Notes: generated by a model not told the origin, from the letters alone. Shown: positions 38,024 to 50,227, numbered from the stretch's first letter. The stretch is DNA of 64,000 nt from Apostichopus japonicus (GCF_037975245.1 NC_092582.1:7107001-7171000); one strand, 5' to 3'. A program made the numbers and translations.

Positions 38024-39530
38024 AGCGAAAGATTTTGCAGTTGATTATTTGCCTTCACGTTGATTCTATGTCGTCTTCGTTCCGCATGCAAACAACTGTA
38101 TACTACAGTATCTCAGACTCTGTGTGATATCGTGGAATACAGCTAAATCGTGCAGTACAGTGTAACTTTGTATTACGGGCACCCAGCAACGTTGTTTCAT
38201 GTAGACTAACTATGCCCATGGCGACTTTCTTGAGTTCAAGGTTGGAATAGGTCTAATGTTTGTCACTATAGCCAGTACTCAGAGGAAGGGGGGAAAAACA
38301 GCAGTGATGTATTATTTGGTAAATAAACGGTCAGTAAAAAACGCCTCTAATTGCGGGGAATTTACCAAGTTAATAACTGAAGCAGACGGCAGCGAAATAT
38401 AAGTATTTGGTTTATTTCATGAGTCAGTATCCTCCGCTTTTCCGTAACAACTTGATTAAAACAAGAGGGCAATCAATGGAGTTGCATACCATATGTTTAT
38501 GGGTTTCATAATAGCATGTTTAAAATTAACACACTATAGGACTATTCATAAACTCCTTTTACCGATTGTGCTTTTACCACAGTTGCCATTGCATCTATAT
38601 ATGATAATTGAAAATGCCCTTTAAAGATTGTATCAGGCCGCAGTTACGGGCTGTTCAACATGTTACCTTTCGCTTTATTCGACCTTTGACCTCTGTTCTT
38701 TCTTTTGATGATCTTCAAGTCTGTAATGTCCCTATTGCTACTAATTTAAGGATTATTGGTTTCGCCGTTATTAAGAAGATTTTTTATATATATATAACAA
38801 TGATATAGCAGGCGCGAATCCAGATTTACGACTCCGCGCCATAACACGTCTAAATGACCTCAAGACCAAAGGATCCACCCGGCCCTGGTAACCGCATAGG
38901 CTATTAGATGACTTGACAAAACCCATTATATTGTGTAATGGCAAAGACTTATATTTGATTTTTTTATAAACATAAAAATATGGGTCACAAAAATATTGGG
39001 GTCACAAAACTAGTTTTCTTGGTACATACAAATTTTTGGATAAAAAATTGCTCTCTTTTTGTCCTTTTGTCGGAACATAGAGACGTCGGAACATAGAGAC
39101 GACGGAACATAGGGATGTCACCAACAGCATGAGTATAGTCTTTAGTGCACGATTTCTGCAATTACTGCATTTCCTCAGTGATATTAGTACGAGTAGGCTA
39201 CTTCAGAGCACTATACTCTTTGCGCGAGAACGAGTACGTAAGTGGAGTATAGGTTGGTACACGTGGAATGCAAAGATGACTGAATTACGTGTGTTTACAT
39301 TCCAGTCGATCCCAGTGATGCAGAACTGAGGAAATATTGGAACAAAAATATGTTAGGCTATACTATTTTCAACTATTCGCCATACTGAAGCTGTATAGGC
39401 CTATATGTTTATGATGGGTGCGCCTATTTTTTACTTGTTATTGTGAAAACATTGAATCACCGAAGATTTCCGACTTTTTTCAGATATGTTCTGATTATTG
39501 TGAGGGCTAAATCTGCATATTTGAGCAAAT
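38024..39530. other. no gene recognised; CDC73 5' flank
   Basis: Upstream of the CDC73 start. No clear TATA or CpG-rich block. A short GACGTCGGAACATAGAG repeat lies near 39070-39115. Confidence 0.4.
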
Positions 39531-39539
39531 GTCGTATTG

Positions 39540-39700
39540 GTGAAGCATTTAGTTTAGTATAGTTTAGTAGAAAAAGAGGATCAGGAGGGACACTTATAGA
39601 GAAAAAAAACTGAAGACACAAATTACACTCAGACCCGACTACAATGCTTAAACTGCTTGTCCAAAGCATTCTTAAACCCATTGACACTACTTGCAAGTAC
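39540..39700 (-). pseudogene. LINE C-terminal fragment
   Basis: On the minus strand one frame reads SVNGFKNALDKQFKH before a stop, resembling the FK-x-LDK ending of CR1/jockey-type LINE proteins. A short TATACTAAACTAAA stretch follows. No RT domain remains. Confidence 0.35.
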
Positions 39701-39702
39701 AA

Positions 39703-41290
39703 CTTTGAATCTGAAAAGTACTACATATCATTTTTAATTGAGGAAAAATGTTTTCGAATCGTGGGAGTGTTATAAATAATTCGCTTCAAAATTTCAAAGG
39801 AATTTTTCGGTCAGATTGGATAATGTTTTTATTCGCTTCAAACAAGGGGCATGACGGAAGATTTTCTACAAGGAGATAATTGCTAATATACTACTAAACA
39901 CCGATTAAACCATACGGGCATTCATGCAGACGAGGGATATACAGCACTTCGTTAGGACAAACAACCCATATGTGCACGAATTTAAGTCAGCTTTTAGTAG
40001 GCCTATAGCGGGAGAAATGTATCAGTTGGTAAAGTATTAACCAATGGAAGTGTCTGCATCTTGAACGAAGGTGGGATATAGTCCATGCATGTTTTCTCGC
40101 AAATATCATTTATTGCAAAAGAAGAAATTTAGTCTCGAAATGAGCTGACCTGGTGCGATGTTCTACAAGATTAACAGTGATGAGAATCATCCTACTAAAA
40201 ATTAGCCTGCACAAATCGAACAGAAATCTAAGAAAATCCCACATTTTGCCAAACTACAGAACACAAGTTTACAGAAACTCTTTATATACAGTTCTGTTTT
40301 TATACATTCAAACCGAGCACTTACAATGTTTGTTATAGTATGTTTTATGTATCAACTTTTCATATGTACGGTATTTCATCTGATATATATCATCTGAACT
40401 TTTTTTCTTTTCCTCTTATATTAGCTATTCTCCATTTTAAAGTATTCTTGGACTCCTTTTTTTATCAATTTTATATTTATACTGGAATGAATAACTGAAT
40501 TGAAACGAAGTACTACATGCACTTTGTTTGTATTAAAGATGGCGCGTTAATTGCGAAACTTGAATATATCCACCCATTAAAGTTTCTTTTTCGTTCTAAA
40601 CATTTTTTACCGTGTTTCTTATAGAACCAAATTGTTGTCGATTTGTATCAATATTGTCTCTAAAATGAGGAAAAGTTGACAAATTTCGAGGTCTCATTTC
40701 CAAATTGCTATTTAAATTTGGTACATGCCAATAGAAAAAATCTTTGCATGGGCAACGAAATGTTGAGTATCGACTTTTGACTATGAACTAGCTAATCGCT
40801 TCGCAATAATGTTGATTTCGCAACTCTTGGTGGACTCGTAATAATTTGGACAATTATTACTTTATTTTCGGTAATATTCAAGTATGTTAAAGTGTTGATC
40901 TGCGCAAGAAGCAGTTTCAATTACAAAGGAATAATAATAATAAAATACGCATACCAGTAATTTAGCATCATTACGTTATAGCTAAGCTAAATAAAACAAA
41001 CCCGTATCAAAATATTATCATTCTTGAAATAACATAAGTGTTTTAAAATAGAAAAGACAGGACAGGGAAATTAAAAACTCAAATCAGGAATAATGACAAA
41101 ACAATACATATTGATTGAAAATAACTGAAATTAATTTACTTTATTCCATTGATGTATCAGATCAATGGTGCAGTACAAATGCCATGGTGGGTAATATAAT
41201 ATTCACTAAATTACTAATACAATTTGAGAAAAATATAGAACGTAAAATAATAACCTCAGTCTCTGAAATGAAAGGAACCCGGAGAGTATA
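39703..41290. other. no gene recognised
   Basis: AT-rich sequence with scattered short frames and no supportable exon or element ends. Confidence 0.4.
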
Positions 41291-41299
41291 TAGGTCTCA

Positions 41300-42335
41300 T
41301 AGAAACAATGCAATGTTCTGTTCTGTTCTGTCTACCCAAATGAAACCAAAAAGAGAAAAATTAAGGTGGCGATGTAAGCAACCAAAGAAGAAAGAGAAGA
41401 CAATCAAAGCATTGACTAACACATAGAAGTTCATGTCTATAGCTGTGATTGGTAAAATGACATCTAAGGTATCTCTTGAAAACTTGTATAGCGTTCCTTG
41501 TATGATATTGGTGTACTTCAAATGTATAAACAATAGCGTCAGGAAGAGAATTGTTTACAGGGTAATTAATACACGAACAGCCTATACTAATTGTAGACTA
41601 TGTATTATAACTTATAAAAAGGCGCAATATCTATCAATATCTAACTTTTAAAACAAAGAGAGAGCATGATGAATGGAATCTGCAGTTGAAAATGATACAT
41701 ATTGCATGTTTTTGGAGGATTATGCAAATTATGATGAAACCACATACAATATTACAATAATAAATAAATAGTAAAATGAATGTAATGTATAACAGAGAAC
41801 ACTTGTCGGAAGCAACTTGCTCAATCTTTTTGATAATGCCTATACAGACAAATCTATTTTTGGAAAGCTTATTTACGACACAATACAAAGACTTCATTTT
41901 CCACCAAGTTTGTCCCTACTGCCAGGCCTTTATGCAGGACAGTTTTATCATCAGCAAACATTGTAAGATGTAACAGTATACGAGTGAATGTAATGATATC
42001 CTTAATGTACATAATAAATAAATGAGCAACAAACAATGGAACATTGCGGAACAACATTCTTTAGAGTAGAATTGGTGACATTAATAGCAACATATTGCAA
42101 ACGATTTATTCGGGACTCACTAATCGAGTGATACACTTTATCTCCTAACCCGTTAGTGTGTAGTTTGCATAAGAACATTCCATGATCCACAGGATCAGAC
42201 GCTTGAATTTAAAAATAGAAGAATAACGGAAGATACCAATGGCAGAGAGCTTCATATACAAGGCAGAAGTGACCTTATCAACAACGTTAACAAGTGCCAT
42301 TTAGATTGAGTGTTTCTCACGTAAACCGTATTTAT
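41300..42335 (-). pseudogene. decayed CR1/jockey-like LINE reverse transcriptase
   Basis: Pieces of one RT are visible in different minus-strand frames. First comes GLREKHSI and ALVNVVDKVTSAL (about 42335-42250), then DHGMFLCKLHTNGLG and INRLQYVAIN (about 42180-42080), the catalytic block FADDKTVLHK (about 41950), and the C-terminal YYCNIVCG and LQKHAICIIFN (about 41770-41680). Stops and frameshifts separate them and the region after FADD is shortened. Nonfunctional. Confidence 0.75.
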
Positions 42336-42385
42336 TTTTATTAGGGATATTTTATTTGAAGAGAAAACTGTTAATTCTGTTATGC

Positions 42386-42432
42386 ATCGCTTCTCGGCCT
42401 TTTCACTATAAGATCATGTGTAGCAGCTGTTC
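42386..42432 (+). pseudogene. U2 snRNA-like 5' fragment
   Basis: The first 18 bases are ATCGCTTCTCGGCCTTTT, identical to the U2 snRNA 5' end as I know it. AAGATCA, TGTGTAG and CTGTTC follow, as in U2. Two bases are inserted in stem I and the branch-point recognition block reads GTAGCAG rather than GTAGTA. After this point I see no U2 stem II and no Sm site. A perfect 7 bp hairpin (GCCCAGG / CCTGGGC) lies at about 42539-42559. Most likely a 5'-derived U2 pseudogene or a U2-headed SINE. Confidence 0.65.
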
Positions 42433-42702
42433 CCTTTCCCGATGCACACACGACGATGATCACACAGTCGCATGCAGTCACGATGCAAGGGGACTGGGGT
42501 TGAGAGCGGATCAGTCGTTCGGTAGTTTGGTTTTCGTGCCCAGGGTCTTTCCTGGGCGACTTTTTCTTAAAACGTATTCTGTTATGCATTTAACTTTCTC
42601 CAAAATAGAAAGGGCAGGTATAGCACAGAATCAGGTGGGATGTGATTATACGACATCGGTAGATTATAGTCATAAGTCTTAACCAGATTTATAGATTTTC
42701 GT

Positions 42703-42708
42703 TTTATT
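42703..42708 (-). promoter_or_regulatory. polyadenylation signal AATAAA
   Basis: AATAAA on the minus strand about 80 bases after the stop codon of the proposed cytokine gene, at a suitable distance for its 3' end. Confidence 0.5.
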
Positions 42709-42786
42709 TCTGCATGACTATATATAAACAATTAATTTAATTTATCCAATTATCTGCATCTATGGCTCTATATGGAACCACCTATT

Positions 42787-45742
42787 CTAGTCTTCGTGCA
42801 TCAATAAGTTATAGAAGTTTCCGTAAGATAATTGTAGGTAATGTTGAAACTCCTGAAGAACGAAGAGACCTCGTTGTTTTACACAAGTGATGTCACATGG
42901 GTCAAAGGTTACAGATGACATCGATGACGGTTGAAATGTATTTCCAAGACGTGCACTCTGACAAAAGAAGAACAAATCAAATTTTTTCTCTAGATCCCTT
43001 AAAGACAGACAACAATACAAACTCAATCTTCAACGTGCATTGTTTTGCTAATATTTCCACACACGCACAAAAAGAGCATTTTACAGAGAATAGTGACAGC
43101 TAAGCAAGCATACCAAATGTAGTCACCTTTCAAGGATATACCAAAACAAGAAAATTACACAAAAGCAAAGTTAAGCAATATTAAAGAACACTTGCTCAGA
43201 TGACATCACAGACCAACTATAATGTGATCTATTCCAAGGTTTAGCCAGTCAAAACAGTTAGTTATTATCAGGGGGATAGGAGCACGAAGGGGGGGGGGGT
43301 GGGGGCGGGGGGCACGTGCCCCCACTTTTTTTTCCAAAATAGCAAATGTGCCCTACTGGCCAAAAAAATGTGCCCCTTTGATGAAGAACTGTCTTTTGGA
43401 TATCTTAGGCCTTTGTTAGTTTTAATATTTTAGTTTAATTATTAATTTTTAGTCTGTACATGCTATTTTTAAAATGGCATGCCATATCTTTTTGTAGCAC
43501 GGTAAACAATAAACAATCTCAATAAATAGTATTGAAAGCATACTAACATTTCATATATAGTTAAGTGATATGGCCGGTGTGTATCGGTTTATAGCATAAC
43601 GAGTGGTGGTTGTGGAATGAGAAAGTGCCCCGTGATATTGTGCCCCTCCCCCACATATTAGAAACTTCCTACCCCCCCCCTAGTTGTTATGAGGAGGGTC
43701 TACAACACCCGTAAACGCTTTGAACAGGCAGTTGTTGCCTGCTTTGCTTGAATCTCGGAAATTCGTTGTCAAGTGCATCATGGTGTGCTATATAATCATC
43801 ACTAAGACACACCCGACAAAAAGATTTGTTTTTTATTTGAAAAGACACTTGACTTGTCAATATTTTGTCTGTTTGAAAAGTGAGAACCACAAGAACCACA
43901 AGAGAAGTTGATTTTTATGTACTTACAATGGTTGATACTTCCAACAGGAAGAGGTTGATTCCATTAATCAAATGCGATATTCGTCCGTTGTAAATGACCA
44001 TGTTCGGATGTCGGCTTCTTAACCAAATTTCGTCGTCAAGGGCACATCTCAAAGCGTCTCTAATAAGTTTCGAGAACTCAACATGTTTTAGTAAGAAGTT
44101 GCTGACATTGTTAATCTATCATAAGAGAAGCAAACATAGCGATATAAAGGAGTTTGGAGAGGGATAATATCGCACAACGAAATGCGTGCAAAGAGTGGGA
44201 TGGGCCAGGAGGAATTCTGTACGACGAAAAACACATGGTGCTTTCAATAAAGGTGAAAGGTGATCTTTACCAAGAATAAAGAGACATTTCTATGCTAGTA
44301 ATGTGTCTATAGAGCTTTCCCATGTGTTCAACATAGTTAGTTTAACAATTTGCTATATCACTGGAATGTTCCTTTAATGTTAAATTCATGATGACGTCAT
44401 CTCACCAGTGAAGACTTGAAGGTTGATGACTGTTTATCCTTTGTTTTATCAATTCTTAGCAATTCAAAACATATTCCTTGTATCTTCTTATAAACATATA
44501 TAACTGAGAACCGTTATAGGTGATATTCGACAACCAAGATCATTGATCAATTTATTATACATTGTAAACATGACAGTATTAGAGTTCATTGTAATGTTTT
44601 CTTACAGTACCAAGTCATCTGAGGAACAAGCCGTTTAATGGTCTGTATTCGGTAGATGTATAGGTATATACTCCCGCCATTATAACTGATGGTCCTCTTA
44701 TGCTTAAAGGGACATTTCTCAACAAAGGGGATAATTGACGTGGACTGATGGCATTTTTTAACGGGTTTCGAAAGATTAGTTTTTCTACTTCAACAGTCTT
44801 AGCCCGAATAATTAAGCTTCATGCTAACAATATTAAACTTGACGAAGACAGAAGTTCAAGAATGTGTTATTGTTTGGCGTTTTTGTTCGGAGGAGTCGGG
44901 GGTACCGCTGTGTGAGAAAGAGATGTTGTTTTGTAGTAACGAGAAACAGAACAGTACCTGCGATTGACCAAAAGTTGTGAAATAGCTTGGAAAGTGATTG
45001 ATTCCTGAAACGTTGAGCACGTCATGGTGAGTGAGCACAGTGTTATAAGTTTGGAAGCGCTTTGATTTCTGAAAAAGTAAAAAGAAAAACCACAAACTTA
45101 TAGATCTAACTGTTTATTATTCTGAGCAACCTTATAACAGTGTCATCCACAGGCTTTTACGAACCTTTAAGGAAGGGCCAGAGGCGAATGATCTCCTTTA
45201 GAAGAGGTTCGGTCTGGGTGTTTTGACACCGACGCTCCCTCTTCGCCACCCCCCCCCCCCCCGCCCCCATCCAACAAATAGAAACGATACAAATTAATAC
45301 GTCAGATGGTGCGCACGTCACTGCCGTATAAAAACAAATTCCCCATAGCTGCTCAGATTTCATGAATTGTAATTTATTTTAACTAGACTAAATATTACAT
45401 TTAAGCTTCAAATAAAAAAAGTTAACACTTACCACAATTTCGTATAGCTGCAATGTTTTTATTTGATTAATTTGGATTCTGCTCAATGTTCGTTGATATA
45501 ATCTTTTCAAGCTGTCTCCTGTAGATGCCATTAGGGGTAAAGTTGTGAACATAATCAAAAAGATAAAAACTGGTACCGCAGGTTCTGTTGGAAAAATCAT
45601 AAGCAACATGCTTTTATAACACAAAAGTAACAAAATCATTTCTTTGAGGAGGCGGTGTCGTTAGGGACGGGGAAATGTGAGCGGGGTAAAGCGGCGTAAC
45701 CTTTGTCTACAAAAAGCCTACAGTGAATTGACGACCTATAAA

Positions 45743-45792
<50 letters not shown>

Positions 45793-46415
45793 GCACGTGT
45801 CCCGGGGGGCGTTGGGGGGCGCAGGAGAGAAAAAAGAGAGAGAAAAGAAAGGGTAAAAATAGGAGGGAAATAGAGGAGGAAGAAGAAGAGGAAGGGAAAA
45901 GAAAAAGAAGAAAGAGAAAAAAAAGAGAAAAGGAGGGAGTATAGAAGAAAACAACGGAAAGAGAAAGAGGAACAGTGACAAAATTACAGCGCTGATCCCT
46001 ATTATATACAAAGGGTAGCCATGCAGTGACGGATCGAGGATTTCGGAAGGGGCGTGCGCCTCACCCTACCCAATACACCGACAACTCAATTCTTGACGTT
46101 TCCATTTTTCCTCACTCACTAATGTATATATATAAATACTATATATGGTCTATCCTAACGCGTGTGTGTATGGACGCCTTAAACAGTTGAACAATTGTGC
46201 TATGAAACCAACTGTGGCTGGTTTTCAACTCGACCGAGTCGTCGGGGAACATGACCCATTTCGGTATTAGACCAGGATATTATGTGCGAACTGCACTAGA
46301 CCTATGTTCGTCGATGCAACACTGCCATCCTGAGATAAAATGTTATACACTCCGACCTGAATGCTAATTGTTACCACTCACCTAGTACCGTAACTCCTAC
46401 AATGAATCTAAACAT
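42787..46415 (-). CDS. IL-6/G-CSF-like long-chain helical cytokine (proposed)
   Basis: Five exons, minus strand: 46382-46415, 45433-45584, 44958-45068, 43927-44115, 42787-42957; 657 bases, 218 residues. Intron phases are 1-0-0-0 with GT-AG sites and strong T-rich tracts before exons 3 and 5. Hydrophobic leader at residues 13-31 (VPVFIFLIMFTTLPLMA core). Predicted helix A lies at 35-62 (SLKRLYQRTLSRI...), the AB loop is all of exon 3 (63-99), helices B and C are in exon 4 (about 103-122 and 138-162), and the CD loop plus helix D are in exon 5 (helix D 189-214, GLFVLQEFQHYLQLSY). Cysteines at 123, 183, 187; NVS glycosylation sequons at 81 and 102. Vertebrate IL-6 and G-CSF have this exon-to-helix layout and these phases, and helix D aligns gaplessly to G-CSF as I recall it. 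Expected role: secreted ligand of a class I receptor signalling through JAK/STAT. Exon 1 is the weakest part; the frame of exon 2 also reaches upstream to an ATG at 45639, an alternative start. Function is inferred from architecture; sequence identity is low. Confidence 0.75.
43269..43682. mobile_element. hAT-like MITE in intron 4 of the cytokine gene
   Basis: 414 bp between GTTATTAT (43261-43268) and GTTGTTAT (43683-43690), an 8 bp duplication with one mismatch. The ends are loosely inverted: CAGGGGGATAGGA on the left; the right end read inward starts TAGGGGGGGGGTAGGA. The interior is rich in GTGCCCC blocks, as in the element at 21472-22101. Non-coding. Confidence 0.5.
45745..45978. repeat. 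AT microsatellite plus polypurine tract
   Basis: A TA dinucleotide run (45745-45789), a CCCGGGGGGCGTTGGGGGGC block, then about 150 bases of almost pure purine (AGAAAAGAAAGGG type). It lies in intron 1 of the cytokine gene. The Leu/Phe-rich minus-strand frame across it is an artefact of composition. Confidence 0.85.
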
Positions 46416-47950
46416 AAATTCCGCATGCGATTGGAGAATTGAGCACATCTCCTGAGAATAGCATGTAGTGGATCAAAGGGCGTATCATGGGTGGGTGGGA
46501 GGGGGGCGGACGCACCCATCACTTCTTGAGATTGTTTCCATCTGCATGAAAATGCGCGCCACAACCCTACGCCCCATCCCTCTAATCGCTTCCCGATGAG
46601 TTACGAAATTTAATTAATGATCATCGCCGGTAGTACCAAGACCTTGATAAAATCCGGCAACACACCACTTCATCGATAACAAGTGATCGAGTTATGTATT
46701 AATGACGTCTAGAGGACGTGCACTGAACTACATGGAGTGTGAACACTCCCGATTTTGCAATTTCCCAAGATCAGGCCCCGAAAGTCCCAAGAAATCCCAA
46801 GGACACTGTACTGTATGGATATCTAGCAATATCTAGTAATATCTAGGGATGAAGATCCCAAGATCTTCTCTAAACTGAAGGCAGATAGAGAATCGAAGCC
46901 TTCAGTGTGTAATGAACTTGAAACTGTGCGTCTTTCGAAATGAAAAGAATGTGGGGCACAGTAGCGTAACTCCTATATGGGCTCGGACCGTGCTGAGCCG
47001 GGGGCTCCGAATCCGATCAAAAGGCTGCCCGCTATACTGATGCACCAGAAAATGGGTACCTCTTTGGATAGGGAGGGCCCGTTTTACTGGGAAAGAAAAA
47101 CTCATGCACTACTGAACAAGACGTGATACGGAATATGGACATCATGATCATGGGCTCACTGGGTATTAATGTATGTATCGAGCTAGTTGTGTTAATATAT
47201 TTGTTATTATGAAAACAAAGTATATAATTTAAACCCAATTCCAGCCAATTTTGTACTGAGTGCAACATTATAGGACATATGATTTTTTGAAAAATTCTCA
47301 AACAATATATACCTAATACCCCACAGACTTGAAACTGTGTTCATTTGAAAAAAAGGCAGGGCTTTCACATAAATATAATAGCAAAAGGTAATGAAGATGC
47401 CTACGGTGTATCTGGTAAGTAAAAAAGCACAAGAAATTAGGCTTAGATGGAGACAAAGTTTCAGCCGAAATTAGGTATATGATTAGGTTTGATTACTGTA
47501 TTTGTACAGTAGTCTCCATTATACTCAGACAGTGAGGGGGGGGGGCGCTTGCCCCCCCCCCCTGGAAAATCATAAATTTCAATGATTTCACCCAACCAAC
47601 AGTTCTCTAGTTATATGTTCATTGCATACGGACCAATGATACATTACTGAAATTATTGAAAGTCAAAATCCTAAGACTTGAGATCTCAAAATAATATATA
47701 TATTCTATATCTATATATAGATAGAGAGAGGCAGGGCGAGGAGTTGGAAGAGGGGATAATCATGTTTAAATTTAATGAAGAAGTCGGTACGTCCAGAACG
47801 GTGTAACATGGGGTAGCACACGTGGGTTTTTTACTCAATTAGGTATTTTACCTTATTGTTATTCCTCGTTACTGTCGCACTCATATAAACAAAATTATAC
47901 TTTTATCATGGAATTCGTTATTTACACAGCTCAATTGAATCAAATGGGAG
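46416..47950. other. no gene recognised; 5' flank of cytokine gene
   Basis: Upstream of the proposed first exon. A G-rich run (46491-46507) and G/C runs at 47537-47563 look like remnants of GTGCCCC-type elements. No clear TATA box. A TATATCTATATATAGATAGAG stretch lies near 47698. Confidence 0.4.
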
Positions 47951-47954
47951 TTAC

Positions 47955-48487
47955 AATTCAGACGAGTTACTATGCATGTATGTATAGTTTACCATTCAGA
48001 CGAGTTACTATGCATATATGTATGGTTTACACTTCAGACGTATTACTATGCATGTACGGTCTACAATTCAGACGAGTTAATATGATATATGTATGGTTTA
48101 CAATCCAGACGGGCTACTATGCATACATATGTATGGTTTACAATTCAGACGAGAAACGTTGCATAAATGTATGGTTTACACTTCAGACGAGTTATTATGC
48201 ATATGGTTTACAATTCAGACGGGTTACTATGCATATGTATGTATGGTTAACAATTCAGACGAGTTACTATGCATACATATGTATGGTTTACCAATCAGAC
48301 GAGTTACTATGCATATATGTATGGTTTACACTTCAGACGTATTACTATGCATGTACGGTCTACAATTCAGACGAGTTAATATGATATATGTATGGCTTAC
48401 AATCCAAACGGGCTACTATGCATACATATGTATGGTTTACAATTCAGACGACAAACATGTATGGTTTACACTTCAGACGAGTTATTA

Positions 48488-48529
<42 letters not shown>

Positions 48530-48990
48530 TATATATAGATATATGGTTTACAATTCAGACAAGTTACTATATATATATATATGATTTACAATTCAGACGA
48601 GTTTCTATGCATATGTATGTATGGTTAACAATTCAGACGAGTGACAATGCATAAATATGTATGATTTACAATTCAGACGAGTTACAATGCATACATATGT
48701 ATGGTTTACAATTCAGACGAGTTACAATGCATACATATGTATGATTTACAATTCAGACGAGCTAATATGCATATATGTATGATTTACAATTCAGACGAGT
48801 TACTATATGCATATATGTTTGGTTTATAATTCAGACGAGGTACTATGCATTTATATGTATGGTTTACGATTCAGACGAGTTACTATACATATATGGTTTA
48901 AAATTCAGACCAGTTACTATGCATATATGGTTTAAACTTCAGACGAGTTACCATATACATATATATGGTTTACAATTCAGACGAGTTAAA
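47955..48990. repeat. ~37-40 bp minisatellite, about 27 units
   Basis: Units share GGTTTACAATTCAGACGAG followed by TTACTATGCATA and TATGTAT. Unit length varies (about 30-44 bp) because the ATGCATATATGTAT part expands and contracts; a TA run interrupts it at about 48490-48542. Long plus-strand frames with YYAYICMVYNSDE-type repeats are translations of the array, not genes. Confidence 0.9.
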
Positions 48991-49648
48991 CATGGTGAGT
49001 ATACAAGAGTGTACAAGTACAATTTGGTATATGGTATATCAGAGCGAGTACACGGTACCTCACTTTGTTCTAGTATCAAAACTGTATTTGCAAAACTCAC
49101 CGAGTACGAGTACAAACCCATAAGGAGGAGTACATGGATTCCGATATGAAGTCTGTTATCGGAATGAGTATACTCAGTTAAAGTCTGGTGTACATAGGCC
49201 TATACACAATATAGGAATTTGTTAAATATATAGAATGAACAAGTCGATTAGAAATAAAGTTGTACGGATTTATATGTGACGATATCCTTACCTTTGCTAA
49301 TTGAAGTCATTTTGCTACTGTCGTGTTCAAAGGTTGATCTTCGTCCAACCCAAAAGTTTAAGTTTGTTAACCATCTGCTCTCTGCAACCCATATTTATTT
49401 AGAATATTATGCAACTTTGTCAAAATTTGACCAGATTGCAATAGTCTTCCATGCACCTGCAAATGCATTGTTATTTTGTTTGTATATAGAACAATGGCAC
49501 ATGAACCTTATTTGAACCTTAAAGTTAAAAGAAATATTATATAGTTAAAGTGTATCAATTTGGGGTTAACTAATCGCTCTGCTTAGTTGACGTCACCATA
49601 GTTCCGCATTCGGATGACCTGACGTATGACATCACTCAAGTCATACAC
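48991..49648. other. no gene recognised
   Basis: AT-rich spacer between the minisatellite and the fold-back element. Confidence 0.4.
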
Positions 49649-49656
49649 CCAAGAGT

Positions 49657-50227
49657 ACGGAAGCGTAGAAGAGACATTGCATTGACGAGTTATCAACTTG
49701 ACAAAACGACAATTATCTGCAAATTGACGAGTTGACGAGATGGTAACGTGACAAAATTAAGAAAATTGACGTTTTGACGAGATAACGGATCTCTCAATGC
49801 ATCTATTTTCTGCAAATTGACGAGTTGCACACTTACTACCATCTCGACAAGATGACAAAATTCAGAAAATTGTCGTTTTGACTAGATATCGGATCTAGTC
49901 AATGCATCAATTTTCTGCAAATTGACGAGTTGCACATTTACAACCATCTCGACAAGATGACAAAATTCAGAAAATTGACGTTTTGACGAGATAACGGATC
50001 TCGTCAATTCATCAATATTCTGCAAATTGACAAGTTGCACATTTACTACCATCTCGACAAGATGACAAAATTCAGAAAATTGACGTTTTGACGAGATAAC
50101 GGATCTCGTCAATGCATCAATGCATCAATTTGTCACGTTACCATCTCGTCAACTCGTCAATTTGCAGATAATTGTCGTTTTGTCAAGTAGGTAACTCGTC
50201 AATGCAATGTCCCTTCTACGCTTCCGT
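49657..50227. mobile_element. fold-back element with ~97 bp arms
   Basis: 571 bp. The left arm starts ACGGAAGCGTAGAAG and the right arm ends CTTCTACGCTTCCGT; the arms stay complementary for nearly 100 bp (through ATTGCATTGACGAGTT, ACAATTATCTGCAAATTGAC and GATGGTAACGTGACAAA). Between them are three ~118 bp direct repeats with TTGACGTTTTGACGAGAT and CATCTCGACAAGATGACAAA. Flanks CCAAGAGT (49649-49656) and TCAAGAGT (50228-50235) form an 8 bp duplication with one mismatch. Non-coding. Confidence 0.85.

Noticed and set aside
45736-46011. Leu/Phe-rich membrane protein on the minus strand
   Set aside because: Frame through a polypurine tract and TA microsatellite.
47908-49149. Several plus-strand frames with Tyr-rich repeats resembling a repetitive secreted protein
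   Set aside because: They run through the ~38 bp minisatellite in shifting frames, without splice sites or a conserved frame.
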